DNA from: Orientallactaga sibirica
Taxonomy: Eukaryota > Chordata > Mammalia > Rodentia > Dipodidae
DNA length: 64,000 bases
Assembly: GCA_036365145.1 (NCBI GenBank)
Contig: JAEOAD010001177.1
Span: 308,896 to 372,895 of the forward strand
Direction of reading: 5' to 3'
This document shows positions 37,101 through 48,354 of this stretch, in pieces (the stretch's first letter is position 1; each line of letters opens with the position of its first letter). The notes beneath the pieces were generated by a model. The model searched no databases. It was not told the DNA's origin and saw nothing but the letters and a program-made list of their open reading frames with translations. Made by a program: the position numbers and the translations under genes.

Positions 37101-37722
37101 CCCAGGCCCTGAAACAATGTTATGGGGCACTACAGAGCTTTGTTCACCAACAAGGAAATACACTCAGGACCTCTTCAGAGCAACTCCAGGCAGCACAGGA
37201 TTGGATCTCAATTCCTCCACCTATGCAGTATTGACTCCAGAAATGGGGATGCAAGCCCTCCCTACAGGAGTTTATGGTCCTCTGCCAAGAGAGACTGTGG
37301 GATTATTATTAGGAAAAAGTAGCTCGACCATGAAAGGAATTTTAGTAGCTCCTGGAGTAATCAATGCAGATTTTGAGGGAGAGATCAAAATTATGACTTA
37401 TTCTCCTGGAGGAATATCAGTAATTAATAAAGGATAAAGATTGGCACAATTGATATTACTCCCCCAACTGCAAACTAAGAATGCTATTAAAAAAGCCAAA
37501 AGAGGTGATGCAGATTTTGGCTCTTCAAATGCTTATTGGATACAGGCCATTGGGTCTCAAAGACCAGAATTAACTTTATATATTAATGGAAGGAAGTTTC
37601 AAGGCTTGCTAGATACAGGGGCTGATGTTTCTGTGCTTACTGCTGATCAGTGGCCTCCTAATTGGCCTAAACATTTCTCTGTGACTCAGTTGCAGGGAAT
37701 AGGGCAAACTCAAAGTCCATGA
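37084..37722 (+). pseudogene. pro: ERV-A dUTPase and protease N-terminal part
   Basis: The nucleocapsid frame runs without a shift into a dUTPase domain: RATPGSTGLDL (about 37180-37212), LPTGVYGPLP, GLLLGKSSSTMKG (about 37305-37340), GVINADFEGEIKI. A TAA at 37435-37437 interrupts it, and the next codons resume the domain's last motif in the same frame (RLAQLILLPQ). An aspartic protease follows with its active site LLDTGADVSVLT at about 37605-37640. The coding sequence breaks off near 37722 where a MaLR piece is inserted. dUTPase limits uracil in viral DNA; protease cleaves the polyproteins. The domain order is that of betaretroviruses. Inactive. Confidence 0.88.
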
Positions 37723-37724
37723 AC

Positions 37725-38686
37725 AAAGTAGTGATGAATTAAAGTGGAGAGACTAGGAAGGACATGAAGGAACTAACAATGGAGAGGATGCCTGAGGAAA
37801 GACTGTTAAAAATGCAAATTCTTGGAAAGAGCTGACTGGAGAAGGAACCTGCTTTTCAAGGCTATGGTTTACTTTGTCCCTGGATTAAGAATATGGCTGT
37901 GTCCTGCACACCTGGTATTAGTTTTGGAAATATGAAAAATGCATAGAATGGTCATGAATTGCACACGATTCCAGGAGCTGCTGCTGAGATGAGGCATGAG
38001 GCAGGGCATGAAGTCTCTGAGGAATAGGCTGGAAGAGCCTTTTGGAAGATAGACCGTGGTTTGCATGGAGACCTGAAGATGTTTTGGATATACCAGGACT
38101 GTGCAAAAGGGCTACCATGGAGTGCAGTGTTGGCATGGGATGAAAGTTTTCCCTGGTGACTCTGCCCAGCTGGAGGGGCGGAATTGGAAATCATGGAGAC
38201 TGTTAGTCTCTGGTTATATTGAACTTGAACTGCAGAAGTTTGATGACTGTTGATGGTGGTTGAGTTTGCATTGTTTTAGTTTCTCCTTGCTATGCCTTAT
38301 GCCAATTAAGAAATGTTTTACTCTGTGTCTTTACATGTTGAAAGTATTTAACTTGTTTGATTTTACAGAACTCACTATCTTAAGTTGATCAAGACTGTGA
38401 GAACCTTTGAAATTGGACTGAGTACAATTTACAATGTGTGATAGTTATAAATCTATTGGGGGCCAGGAGCTAAATATATTGGGGGCCAGGGGCAGAATGT
38501 GGTAGTTTGAATATATGTCCCCCAATATATTCAATGTTTTATTAGTTATAGTTTGCATCTGCAATCACCTTGCTAGAGGCAATGTTACTGGGGGCCAGTC
38601 TTAAGCTTCAATAAATAACATCCCTTCCTCCATAACTGTGCCTGGTCTGGAAGTTCATCTGAGCGAACCTGACACTGTCTGCTACA
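37725..38686 (+). mobile_element. MaLR internal piece plus shortened LTR inside ERV-A pro
   Basis: Sequence from about 37770 to 38497 is the same internal region as in the complete MaLR at 49537-51601 (there on the opposite strand), for example gagaggatgcctgaggaaag. It ends in a purine tract (gggggccaggggcagaa) and an LTR, TGTGGTAG...GCTACA, at 38498-38686. This LTR is only 189 bp against 393 in the complete copy because about 200 bp are missing in its middle. The 5' LTR and primer site are absent and no 5-bp duplication is visible, so the left side was lost by deletion. The left border is approximate. Confidence 0.85.
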
Positions 38687-38818
38687 GTATGTAGTTACTA
38701 ATCAGATGTTAAACCAGGGACTTTTACCAAATCAAGGCTTAGACAAAAATGGTCAGGGACAAATAGAACCTATATCCCCAATACCTAAGCTTCCAAGGAC
38801 AGGCTTGGGATATTTTTA
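38687..38818 (+). pseudogene. pro: ERV-A protease C-terminal part
   Basis: After the MaLR, the frame with QMLNQGLLPNQGL and PKLPRTGLGYF ends at a TAG at about 38818. The glycine-rich end resembles the G-patch-like tail of betaretroviral protease. Short and disabled by the insertion upstream. Confidence 0.65.
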
Positions 38819-41398
38819 GAGAAGGTCACTGAACAGCCTGTACTCCATGCAGATCCCATAACTTGTAAAAGTGAGGACCCTGTGTGGGTGGATCAGTGGC
38901 CTATTACTGCTGAAAAAAATTCAGGCTGCAGAGCAGTTAGTACAGGAACAGCTCGAGAGTGGTCATATCAATCCTTCAAATTCTCCTTGGAATTCTCTAA
39001 TTTTTGTCATAAAAAAGAAGTCAGGAAAGTGGAGATTATTGCAAGATCTTAGAAAGGTAAATGATACAATGGAATTGATGGAAGCCTTACAACCAGGATT
39101 GCCTACTCCTTCTGCTATTCCTCACGGTACATATAAAATTTTACTGGATTTAAAAGATTGTTTTTATACTATTCTCCTTGCTCCTCGCAACTGTAAAAGG
39201 TTTGCTTTTAGTGTACCCTCTGTAAATTTTAAGGAATCTACGAAAAGGATCATTGGAAAATTTCGCCTCAAGGTATGGCTAACAGCCCCACCTTGTGTCA
39301 AAAATTTGTAGCTCAGGCTGTAGCAAAAACAAGACAGGCTTATTCTCAAGTGTATATAATTCATTATATGGATGATATCATCTTGGCACATAAACAGGAA
39401 GGATTATTATTAACAGCTTATCCTCATTTACAACAATCTCTAAAAGAACAAGGCTTAGTTGTAGCCCTGGAAAAGGTACAAACTGAGCCTCCTTGTTCTT
39501 ATTTAGGCCATAAATTGTATCCAAAAACTATTCTCCCACAAAAAATACAAATTAGAAAAGATGGGTTACAAACTTTGAATGATTTCCAAAAGCTATTGGG
39601 AGATATTAATTGGCTTAGACCCCATTTGAAGATTGCTACGGGACAGTTAAAACCTTTTTGATACTTTAAAAGGTGATTCAGACCCAAAATCAGAGAGAAA
39701 ATTGACTAAAGAAGCCAGAGAAGCATTATCAATGAATCAATGAATCCAATATATAGATTACTCTCAGGGATGGACTGCATATATTCTGGCTACTAGACAT
39801 ACTCCAACTGCAGTCTTGTGGCAAAAAGGACCTTTATTGTGGCTACTGTGTCTCCTGCTAGAGTATTAACCACTTTTTATGAAGCTGTAGCTTGTTTAAT
39901 TCAAATGGCTCAATTAGCATCTAGAAAATATTTTGGGAAAGAACCAGCTGTAACAGAAGTTCCAGTTACAAAACAGCAAGTTGACTGGCTATTTCAAAAT
40001 CTAGACTCCTAGGCTATAGCTTTTGCACATTATCCTGGTATTATAAATAATCATTATCCTAAATATAAATTATTACAATTTGCAAATTCTCATGCTTTTA
40101 TTTTTCCACTAACTGTAAAGCAAGAACCTATTGAAGGTGTCCCAATAGTATTTACTGATGGATCCTCTAAAGGAAAAGCAGCTTATGTGTTTTGGGAGCA
40201 ATCTGATTCATTTTGGACCCCTCCTGCATCAGCTCAAATAGTAGAACTTAGAGCTGTAGCTACTATATTCCAAGTTTTAGCTTCTATTCCTTTTAATTTG
40301 TATACTGACAGTCATTATATTGCTAGAGCTCTACAAGTGCTTGAAACTGTGCCTTATATTGAAACTGCCAATACTCAAGTACAAAAATTGTTTAGTCAAA
40401 TACAAAGATGCATGCATGCTCGCTCTCATCCTTGTTTTGTAGGTCATACGCGAGCTCATTCAGGACTTCCAGGTCCTTTAGCACTGGGTAATGATATGGC
40501 AGATAAGGCTACTCAGGTCATAGGCATATCTCAATTAGAATTAGCACAAGCATCTCATAATTTGCATCATCAAAATATCCAAAGCTTAAGAAAACAATTT
40601 CAAATTACAGAGAGGCTGCTAGACAAATTGTGCAACAGTGTAGTACCTGTCCTGAATATCACTCAGTCTCACAATATGGAATAAATCCCAGAGGATTAAA
40701 ACCAAATCATTTGTGGCAGATGGATGTAACTCATATTCCTGAATTTGGAAAATTAATACATGTTCATGTGTCCATTGATGCTCAGGATTTTTGATGACTA
40801 TGGCACAGAGTGGAGAAGCTACTAAGCATGTTACAGCACATTGCATTAAATGTTTTGCTATAGCAGGTATACTATCAATTATAAAAACAGATAATGGTAC
40901 AGGTTATACTAGTCAATATTTTCAGCCCTTTTGTGCCCACTTATCAATTGTTCATAAAACAGGTATATCTTATACAACCCACAGGGACAAGGAATTGTTG
41001 AACGTGCCAATGAAGCTTTAAAAAATCAATTACAAAAAAAAATTAAAAAGGGGGAATTATACCCTTGGTCACCACAGAATGTTTTACACCATATACTCTT
41101 TATTTTAATTTTTTAAATGTGGCTGCACCTGGACATTCTGCAGCAGATAGGTTATGGCACCCCAGAACATTAGATACCTATGCACAGGTTCGGTGGAAGG
41201 ACCCCATCGATGGACAATGACATGGCCCCGCCCTGGTGTTAATATGGTGATGAGGGCATGTTTGTGTTTTTTCCTCAGGTTGCTGACAATGCCAGGTGGC
41301 TGCCAGAGAGGTTGGTCCAGTTTGTGGGGACTGAACATAAGAAGAATGATGCTTCTGCTATCGATTATGTGGACTCAACTTCTGATGACCCACAGTGA
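38819..41398 (+). pseudogene. pol: ERV-A pol (RT, RNase H, integrase), broken
   Basis: RT begins near 38830. An extra A in the run at about 38911-38917 shifts the frame, then [35 protein letters not shown] and [15 protein letters not shown] follow. A base loss near 39250 shifts it again to the palm with the intact catalytic YMDD (about 39365-39378). A stop follows at 39661. RNase H (about 40130-40530) keeps its acidic residues in FTDGSS, VELRA, YTDSHY and GNDMADKA. Integrase starts near 40560, with the zinc Cys pair CSTC (about 40640-40655), WQMDVTH and KTDNG of the catalytic core, and a shifted third acidic residue near 40998. The C-terminal domain ends at a TGA at 41396-41398. Several stops make it inactive. 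Confidence 0.9.
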
Positions 41399-41544
41399 GC
41401 CATATTGAGCCTATGTACCTGATCCACCAATCTTACATCCTGTGACTTGGGAAGATAGAGAAATTATTGTAATGGTGAATGATACTCATTAGTTAGGTCT
41501 GCCTTCTGCTAGAGGAGTGCAAGCTCATCAAAAGTAAGGATTTA
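41346..41544 (+). pseudogene. env: ERV-A env N-terminal part (signal peptide and start of SU)
   Basis: A frame overlapping the 3' end of pol starts at ATG 41346 with a hydrophobic, signal-peptide-like stretch (MMLLLSIMW), as expected where env overlaps pol. A TGA at about 41406 follows, then PDPPILHPVTWEDREIIVMV, a further stop, and the coding sequence is cut by the LINE-1 at 41545. The start choice is an inference. Confidence 0.65.
41530..41544. repeat. Target-site duplication of the LINE-1 in env, left
   Basis: aaaagtaaggattta here and aaaagtcagaattta at 47608-47622 differ at two of 15 bases and flank the LINE-1 exactly at its 5' end and poly-A tail. Confidence 0.75.
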
Positions 41545-41549
41545 CACTG

Positions 41550-41866
41550 CCATTAGCTGCTAGCACCCTGCATGACCTGAATCGGGACTGCTGGGGACCC
41601 TGTCAGTCCGAGTGACTGGCGGAAGTCCGCCATTAGACGCTACTTCCCGGGGCCACCTGACCCGGGACCGCCACAGACCCTGCAGGCCCGAGTGACCAGC
41701 CGAAGTCCACCATTAGCTGCTAGCACCTAGCACGGCCGATCTGGGACTTCGGGGTACCCTGGCGGTCCCACTGACAGGTGGAAGCCACCATTAGCCGCTC
41801 AGACCCCTCCCTCAGTGGCCACATCCCCATCACTGGCCAGGTGCCCCCCTAGCCTTCCTGAGCCCT
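41550..41866 (+). promoter_or_regulatory. L1 5'UTR with ~80-bp tandem monomers
   Basis: The word CATTAG recurs at 41551, 41631, 41711 and 41789 (spacing 80, 80, 78). Each unit has related text: cgctag/gctagcac, then gggac, then a ccctg..gtcc block, and ending in ggaagtcc. The region is GC- and CpG-rich. Tandem promoter monomers are known from mouse L1 (about 200 bp each); here they are much shorter. Promoter function is an inference. Confidence 0.75.
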
Positions 41867-42227
41867 ATTAGCAGTCACGTACCATCACTCCCCCCTCCCA
41901 GGGCAGAGCAGGGACCCAGGGAGGTAGGCCAGTGCTCCCGCCCTACCCTGCCTCAGCCCAACTAGGGTGATTGTGGTCCCCCATCCCTCCCACCTACATA
42001 AAGAACACAGGCCAGCAGGCCAGTATCACCTACCCCAGCCTACCAGAACTCCAGGGACCACGGCCCTGACAATTACCATTGCACCCCACCCCACCCCTCC
42101 CCAGGACAGCAGGCTAACATTCCATACACAAGGTACCTGAATCATTGCGATGGGCAAACTACAGCGAAAAAGGAATAGCATGAAAAACTAGACACAAGTA
42201 AATCCACCTAGACTCTCCAGTCCAATA

Positions 42228-43340
42228 ATGGATGTTTCAAATCAAAGCATAGAAGAGACAATAGATTCAGAACCCCAAAATGAAGTGACTAGCTATGCAA
42301 CCCTGGCCAAGAAAATAGCACAACTCACAGAAACTCAACAAAGAGCCAACAATTGTATGAATGTTATCCTTGCTAGATTGGACCTAGTAGAAAAGAACCA
42401 GGAAGGGCTCCAAAGACAGTTAAATGAACTGAAGGAGAATGAAAAAAAAGAGGTCCTCAATAACCAGCTGGCTAAGTTCAATGAAGACATAAAGAAATGC
42501 AGGGATGAAGTCCAAGAAGCATTAAGAAAATCGGAAAATGACACAAAAAGGGAACTAGACAGAGGGATGGAAACTATACATAAAAAAACCGTAGAAAATA
42601 TGAACCAAATTGAACAGGTCCAAAACTCTATAGAAGCCCTTAAGAACAGAGTAAGTCAGGTGGAAGATAGAAACTCAGAACTGGAAGACAGAACAGAAGA
42701 AACAGTTCATGAGTCCAAAAATTTCAACAAATTCAAAAACTTCTGTGAACAGAACATGAGGGAAATATGGGACACCCTTAAGCGCCCAAACATCAGGATC
42801 ATGGGTATACCAGAGGGGGAAGAAACACAGACCCAAGGAATGGAAAGCCGATTCAACAAAATAATTGAGGAAAACTTTCCCGCTCTCTCAAAAGAAAACT
42901 CCATCCAATTCCAAGAAGCAAGTAGAACTCCAAACAGACTGGACCAAAGAAGAAATTCTCCAAGACCCATTATCTTTAAGACTCTAAATATCAAACACAA
43001 AGAGAAAATCCTAAAAGCAGCCAGGGAAAAACAACATATTACATATAAAGGGAACCCCATCAAAATTACCCCAGACTTCTCAATGGAAACCCAAAAAGCC
43101 AAAAGGGCCTGGAATTCAACACTGCAAACTCTAAGAACCCATGATCTCCAGCCCCAACTACTATACCCAGCAAAAGTATCTCTCATAATAGATGGTGAAA
43201 GAAAAACATTCCATGATAAAACTCATCTTTACAAGTATATGAACACAAAGCCAAACCTACAGAAAGTACTTCAGGGAATTCTCCACACAGAAGAAACAAA
43301 TAACCAACTTCAAGAGCCCTCAAGAAATAGTCCACATTAA
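42228..43340 (+). CDS. LINE-1 ORF1 protein (intact, 370 aa)
   Basis: An uninterrupted 370-codon frame starting MDVSNQSIEETIDSE and ending at TAA 43338-43340. It encodes the L1 nucleic-acid-binding chaperone that coats L1 RNA as trimers in the cytoplasm. Residues about 40-150 are a long heptad-rich coiled coil (QEGLQRQLNELKENE, NRVSQVEDRNSELEDR). The RRM follows with RPNIRIMGIPEGEETQ at about 187-202 and the C-terminal domain with AREKQHITYKGNPIKITPDF at about 263-282. The length is near that of rodent ORF1p. ORF2 starts 42 bases downstream of its stop. It is the only full-length intact open frame of known identity in the window, but the companion ORF2 is destroyed, so autonomous retrotransposition is excluded. 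Confidence 0.93.
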   Translation: MDVSNQSIEETIDSEPQNEVTSYATLAKKIAQLTETQQRANNCMNVILARLDLVEKNQEGLQRQLNELKENEKKEVLNNQLAKFNEDIKKCRDEVQEALRKSENDTKRELDRGMETIHKKTVENMNQIEQVQNSIEALKNRVSQVEDRNSELEDRTEETVHESKNFNKFKNFCEQNMREIWDTLKRPNIRIMGIPEGEETQTQGMESRFNKIIEENFPALSKENSIQFQEASRTPNRLDQRRNSPRPIIFKTLNIKHKEKILKAAREKQHITYKGNPIKITPDFSMETQKAKRAWNSTLQTLRTHDLQPQLLYPAKVSLIIDGERKTFHDKTHLYKYMNTKPNLQKVLQGILHTEETNNQLQEPSRNSPH

Positions 43341-43382
43341 CCAAAAAAAAAAAAAAAAACAAAGACCACAACCCACCACAAT

Positions 43383-44332
43383 ATGGCAGGTATTAAATCA
43401 AACCTCAAAATTATATCTCTGAATATTAATGGCCTTAATTCACCCATCAAAAGACATAAGCTAACAGGGTGGATCAGAAAAATGGACCCCTCAATCTGCT
43501 ATGTTCAAGAAACCCACCTCACCACTAAAGACAGACACCTCCTCAGGGTGAAAGGGTGGGAAATGATTTTCCAAGCAAACACAAACAAGAAAAAAGCAGG
43601 TGTAGCTGTACTTATATCTGATAAAATAGATTTCAAACCAAAGGTAACTAAAAACACAAAGAAGGCCACTTCTTACTTATCAAGGGAATAATCCAACAAG
43701 AGGATATCACAGTTATCAATATTTATGCACCAAACACAGGTGCACCACAATTCATAAAGCAAAATCTACTTGGCAACAAAAAAGAAATAAACACCAATAC
43801 CATCATAGAAGGGGACTTTAATACTCCATTATCAACAATGGATAGATCATCCAAACAGAAAATTAATAGGGAAGTAAGAGAGCTCAATAACACCATAGAA
43901 CAACTAGACCTAACAGACATATGCAGAACAGTCCACCCAAAATCTACAGACTACAAATTCTTCTCAGCAGCCCATGGAACCTTCTCTAAAATAGATCATG
44001 TACTGGGCCATAAAGCCTGCCTCCATATTTTCAAGAAAATTGATGTAATTTCCTGTATGATCTCAGACCACAATGCAGTAGTGCTAGAAATCAACAACAA
44101 AAAGTACACCAGGAATTCTTCCTCCTGGAAATTGAACAACACACTTTTAAACAATAAATGGGTTGTGGATGAAATAAAGAATGAATTTGCAAAATTTCTA
44201 GAATTCAATGACAACGAGAACACATCATACCAAAATTTATGGGACACAATGAAGGCAGTCCTTAAGGGAAAAAATCATAGCACTAAATGCCTTCATAACA
44301 AAAACAGAGAAGTCCCAAATCAATAACCTAAC
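43383..44332 (+). pseudogene. LINE-1 ORF2 endonuclease part (L1f)
   Basis: ORF2 starts at ATG 43383 (MAGIKSNLKIISLNINGLNS) with the AP-endonuclease motifs LNINGLN, YVQETHL and, after a frameshift near 43650, NIYAPNTGAP, EGDFNTPLS, SKIDHVLGHK and SDHNAV. These match the order of the L1 endonuclease that nicks target DNA. The frame shift splits it at about residue 90. Downstream the linker region (WKLNNTLLNNKWV) is present up to the B1 at about 44330, after which the RT fingers and palm are absent. Confidence 0.9.
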
Positions 44333-44455
44333 CAGCACTTGGGAGGCAGAGGTAGGAGGATTACTGTGAGTTCGAGGCCACCCTGAGACTACATAGTTAA
44401 TTCCAGGTCAGCCTGGGCCAGAGTGAGACCCTGCCTTGCACAACCAAAAAAAAAA
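44330..44455 (+). repeat. B1-type SINE, 5'-truncated, at the ORF2 deletion
   Basis: ccagcacttgggaggcagagg, then gtgagttcgaggccaccc, then ccaggtcagcctgggccagagtgagaccctgcc, followed by an A-rich tail (44445-44455). This is the 7SL-derived rodent B1 body without its first roughly 25 bases. ORF2 sequence upstream and downstream is non-contiguous, so the RT core was lost at this place. Confidence 0.9.
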
Positions 44456-46131
44456 TCTTAAAGGTGATTAGCACCTTCAGCAAAGTAGCAGACTATAAAA
44501 TCAATGCACAGAAATCAATAGCCTTTCTGTATGCAAAGGACAAAGAAACAGAAAAAGAAATAACTAACATTGTCCCATTTTCAATTGCAACAAATAAAAT
44601 ACCTTGGAATAACATTGACTAAGGAAGTGAAAGACCTATACAATGAAAACATAAAAACTTTAAAAAAAGAAATTGAGGAGGTCCTACAAAAATGGAAAGA
44701 CCTCCCATGCTTCTGGATTGGTAGAATTAATATTGTGAAAATGGCAATCTTACCAAAAGCACTCTATAGATTCAATGCAATGCCGATAAAAATCCCCACT
44801 TCCTTCTTCAATGAGATAGAAAAAACTATCTCAAAATTTATATGTAAAGGCAGAAGGCCTCAGATATCCAAGCTCATCCTCAGCAAAAGAAATACCTCTG
44901 CAGGCATCACCATACCTGATCTAAAGCTATACTACAAAGCCATTGTAATAAAAAAAAAAAACATGGTACTGGCATAAAAACAGGAATATAGACCAATGGA
45001 ACAGAATAGAAGACCCAGATTTTGGGTCAAATAACTACAGCTACTTGATATTTGACAAAGGCCCTTCCAATGCAGAATGGAGAAAAGACAGCATCTTCAA
45101 CAAATGGTGCTGGACAAACTGGACAATCATCTGTAGGAAAACGAAACTCGACCTGCACATCTCTCCATGCACAAAAATTAAGTCCAAATGGATCAAAGAC
45201 CTTAATATAAAACCAGAAACACTGCATCTACTGGAAGAAAAAATAGGAGGAAATTTCCATAACATAGGAGTGGGAAAAGATTTCCTGAACAAAACTGCAG
45301 CAGCTCAGGAAATTAAACAATCACTCAACCATTGGGATCTCATGAAACTGAACAGCTTTTTCACTGACAAACACACTATAACCAAAGCCAGCAGATTACC
45401 CACAGAATGGGAGAATATTTTCACCAGCTATACATGTGACAGAGGCCTGATTTCTAGAATCTACAAAGAACTCCAAATCCTAAACAATAAACTGGCAAAC
45501 AACCCACTCACAAAGTGGGGCAGAGAACTGCACAGGCAGTCGTCAGAGGAAGAAATACAAATAGCAAATGCACATGTAAGAAAATGTTCAACATCCCTAA
45601 TCATCAGGGAAATGCAAATTAAAACAACAATGAGATTCCACCTTACCCCAGTAAGGATGGCTAACATTAAAAAAAAAAACAATGAAAACAAATGCTGGCG
45701 AGGTTGTGGAGAAATAGGAACAAGTTTTCACTGCTGGTGGGAATGTAAAATGGTTCAACCAGTATGGAAAGCTGTATGGAGACTCCTGAAAAGGATGACC
45801 ATAGGCCTACCAATGGATCCAGTTATTCCCTTGTTGGGCATTTACCCTAAAGGCTCCAAACCTCAGACCAGAGACATTTGCTCAACCATGTTTATAGCTG
45901 CTCAATTCATAATAGCACAAAGCTGGAATCAACCCAGATGTCCATCACTAAATGAATGGATAACAAAGATGTGGTATATCTACACTATGGAATTCTATGT
46001 AGCAGTAAGGAAAGATGAAATAAGGAAATTTGAAAAAAAAATGGTCAAACATGGAACGGATCATCTTCAGTGAGCTCACCCAAGAACAAAAAGATAATCG
46101 TCACATGGTCTTGTTTATCTGTCACTCCTAA
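44456..46131 (+). pseudogene. LINE-1 ORF2 C-terminal part (L1f)
   Basis: Resumes past the RT active site with STFSKVADYKINAQKS, then [20 protein letters not shown], and is open over 44570-44977. A poly-A expansion at 44950-44960 causes a shift. The next open stretch (45045-46073) carries WCWTNWTIICRKTKLDLH and the C-terminal Cys motif [18 protein letters not shown]. The A-run at about 46034 causes a last shift before the stop near 46130. The FADD active site is gone. Confidence 0.9.
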
Positions 46132-46187
46132 CCTGAACCTACATGACATGCAGCCAAACCTAACAAATACTCTGAGGACCAGACAAG

Positions 46188-46258
46188 GGGGGGTAGGATG
46201 GGGGGAAGGTAAGGGTGGGAGGGAACGAGAGGGTGGGGGGAAGGACAAGGAGCGGGGA
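46188..46258 (+). other. G-rich tract in L1f 3'UTR, potential G-quadruplex
   Basis: G-runs including GGGGGG, GGGTGGGAGGG and GAGGGTGGGGGG lie on the sense strand just after the ORF2 stop. Same element as 8405-8512 on the other strand. Confidence 0.6.
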
Positions 46259-47622
46259 TACAAGTGGGACCCAAAAGGAAAACATGCCATAAAAACCTTT
46301 ACTCTGAACAACAGGCTAAAATATTGATCCTTCAGCAGGCCCGCAGTGGGAACACCCACATCACAGGAATCTGGAGAGAACATCATGAAGGCTAACCCTA
46401 ATCTTGTCCTGCTTCTCTCTCTCTCCCTCTCACTCTCTCTTCCTACCTCTCCTCTCTATACTCACTTCCTCTATAATATTATCTATCTTTTTCTTCCCTC
46501 ACCTTTCTAGGTGCAGACTTGAAACTCCCAGTGCCAGCACAGGGTTAAACTCCACAATGAGCTCTTGATCCGAGACACCTACAAGGTTACCCCCACCCCC
46601 AAAAAAGACAGAATTCTGTCAGAGTTCTTGGTGACCCACCAAAGGTTAATGGTAAGACCCTACTGTCAAAGATAGCATACGAGTGTGAGACCAAGTACAG
46701 AGAGACTGGGCCAGAATCTGGAAGAAGGTCAGTCCCCAGACAGTTAGCTAGTCTAGTACCAGAGGGTGCTACACGAGCAACTGGGGGAAAATGTCTGACA
46801 ATGGTCCAAAGAACTTGAAGTCTAAGATACCCAGCAGGAAACAATTTGACATAATGCTCATACAAGTGCAGTAGTGGCAAACAGCCATGGTGGGTAACCA
46901 ACTGCTCTTGATTTGGCTAACAGATCCACTCAGTGGAATGCAACTCATTGCTGGAACTGGGAAATAAGTCAAAACCATGTACAAAAAATAAGCTCAGTCT
47001 CCAAGAGCAAGATACCACCAAATGTGGGCTAGAAGAGAGCCAACGCATACAAAATTCCCTCCAAAACATAGATGGTCATCCCTTCTACCTAGTACTAACT
47101 TTTCTCTCCTTTGGAGAATTTGCTTAACTTTTTTCAGGTGGACAACGAATCTGAAGGGAGGATCAGCTAACCACACCTCACCAGGGCCCCAGCTGAAACC
47201 ATAGAACAATGCAGGGGAAGGGCAAGAGTTCAGCATTCATGGCGATCATGACACCAGAAAAAGACTGAAGGAGACAAACACAGAGAACATCCAGCTCCAA
47301 CTAAGCCAGATATCCAGAGACACAGAGGCTCCCAAAAACCTCATCACTGAAACAGAACTAAAATGACCCAAAAGTGGCTCAGGGAAACTCGCAAAAGAGG
47401 GGGCGGAAAGATTGTTAGAGTCACAAATTGGGGCATTATGCACAGAGACTGGGGCCTACACCCCAGAACTCTGGACTAACCTCACAATGCACAACCCACA
47501 TTCCCCATTGATGAGGGTCCCTTTGAAAGTGGGAGGACAGGGAGGAGGACAATGGAACCAATACTATGAATGTAAAATCAGAATAATATAAATAAAAAAA
47601 ATGAAAAAAAAGTCAGAATTTA

Positions 47623-48290
47623 ATTATTCAGTGTATGGGACTGGATTACCTATATGTTTTGCCAAAAATTCAGTTGTTGGATGTTTAGAAATTAAGGCAC
47701 ATAATATAACAGTAAAGCATAAGTGCCGTAAGGTCTCTATTACAAAGGTGACAATCTGGTTACCTCAAGGGACAGAGCATGAGATGTCCCTCCACCTAAT
47801 TCATTTCTCCCCTGTAAGGGGGAAGGTCCATGTTTCAACAAATCATTAATTTGGAAGAAATGTTTTGCATCTTGACCACTCCAATATAACGTTACTTATA
47901 CAAATAGATACCTTATGGAGTGGTCAAGAAATCCCGGCCAAAGCTCTGGTTCGTGGGTGGCAGGACTGTCTGCAGGACTTTGGTGGCTGGACAGTGGATA
48001 TTGACAGACTTACATTTGGATGCTCACTGCTGCAATGGATGAAGTAAAGGCCTCTTCATCTAAAAATGGTAGCTCAAAATCTTTGCCAAAAGGTGCTATA
48101 TCAGCCTGTGTTTCCTCACCTCATGTATTGTTGGTAGTATCTTTCTATATTTCTTGGCAGAATGATATGTTTAATGTAACTTGTCATAATTGTACACTTA
48201 CTAATTGTATTACTAAGGTTCCTAAAGGAACCCAGGTTATGATACTTAAACAACCCTCATTTTTGTAATTCCTGTTAATATCACAAAACT
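47623..48290 (+). pseudogene. env: ERV-A env SU C-terminal part
   Basis: Env coding resumes after the LINE-1: YSVYGTGLPICFAKNSVVGC and VTIWLPQGTEHEM (47601-47849), a stop, then the frames at 47865-48047 and 48020-48268 with NDMFNVTCHNCTLTNC containing CHNC and potential N-glycosylation sites (NVT, NCT). Several stops separate the pieces. SU would bind the host receptor in an intact virus; this one cannot be made. Confidence 0.75.
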
Positions 48291-48354
48291 TTGGTATGCT
48301 GATCGAGGCTTGAAAATACTTACAGAAATGTAACATGCTTTAAGTAGACCAAAA

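Larger units (their letters stand above)
41545..47607 (+). mobile_element. LINE-1 with 5'UTR, intact ORF1 and deleted RT core, inserted in ERV-A env (L1f)
   Basis: Retains a GC-rich 5'UTR with tandem monomers, ORF1, both ends of ORF2, the family 3'UTR (46074-47580) and an A-rich tail, and is bounded by a probable 15-bp target duplication. The ORF2 middle is missing at about 44330, where a B1 SINE sits. It belongs to the same family as L1a, L1b and L1d. The ERV-A env sequence resumes directly after it. Confidence 0.93.
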
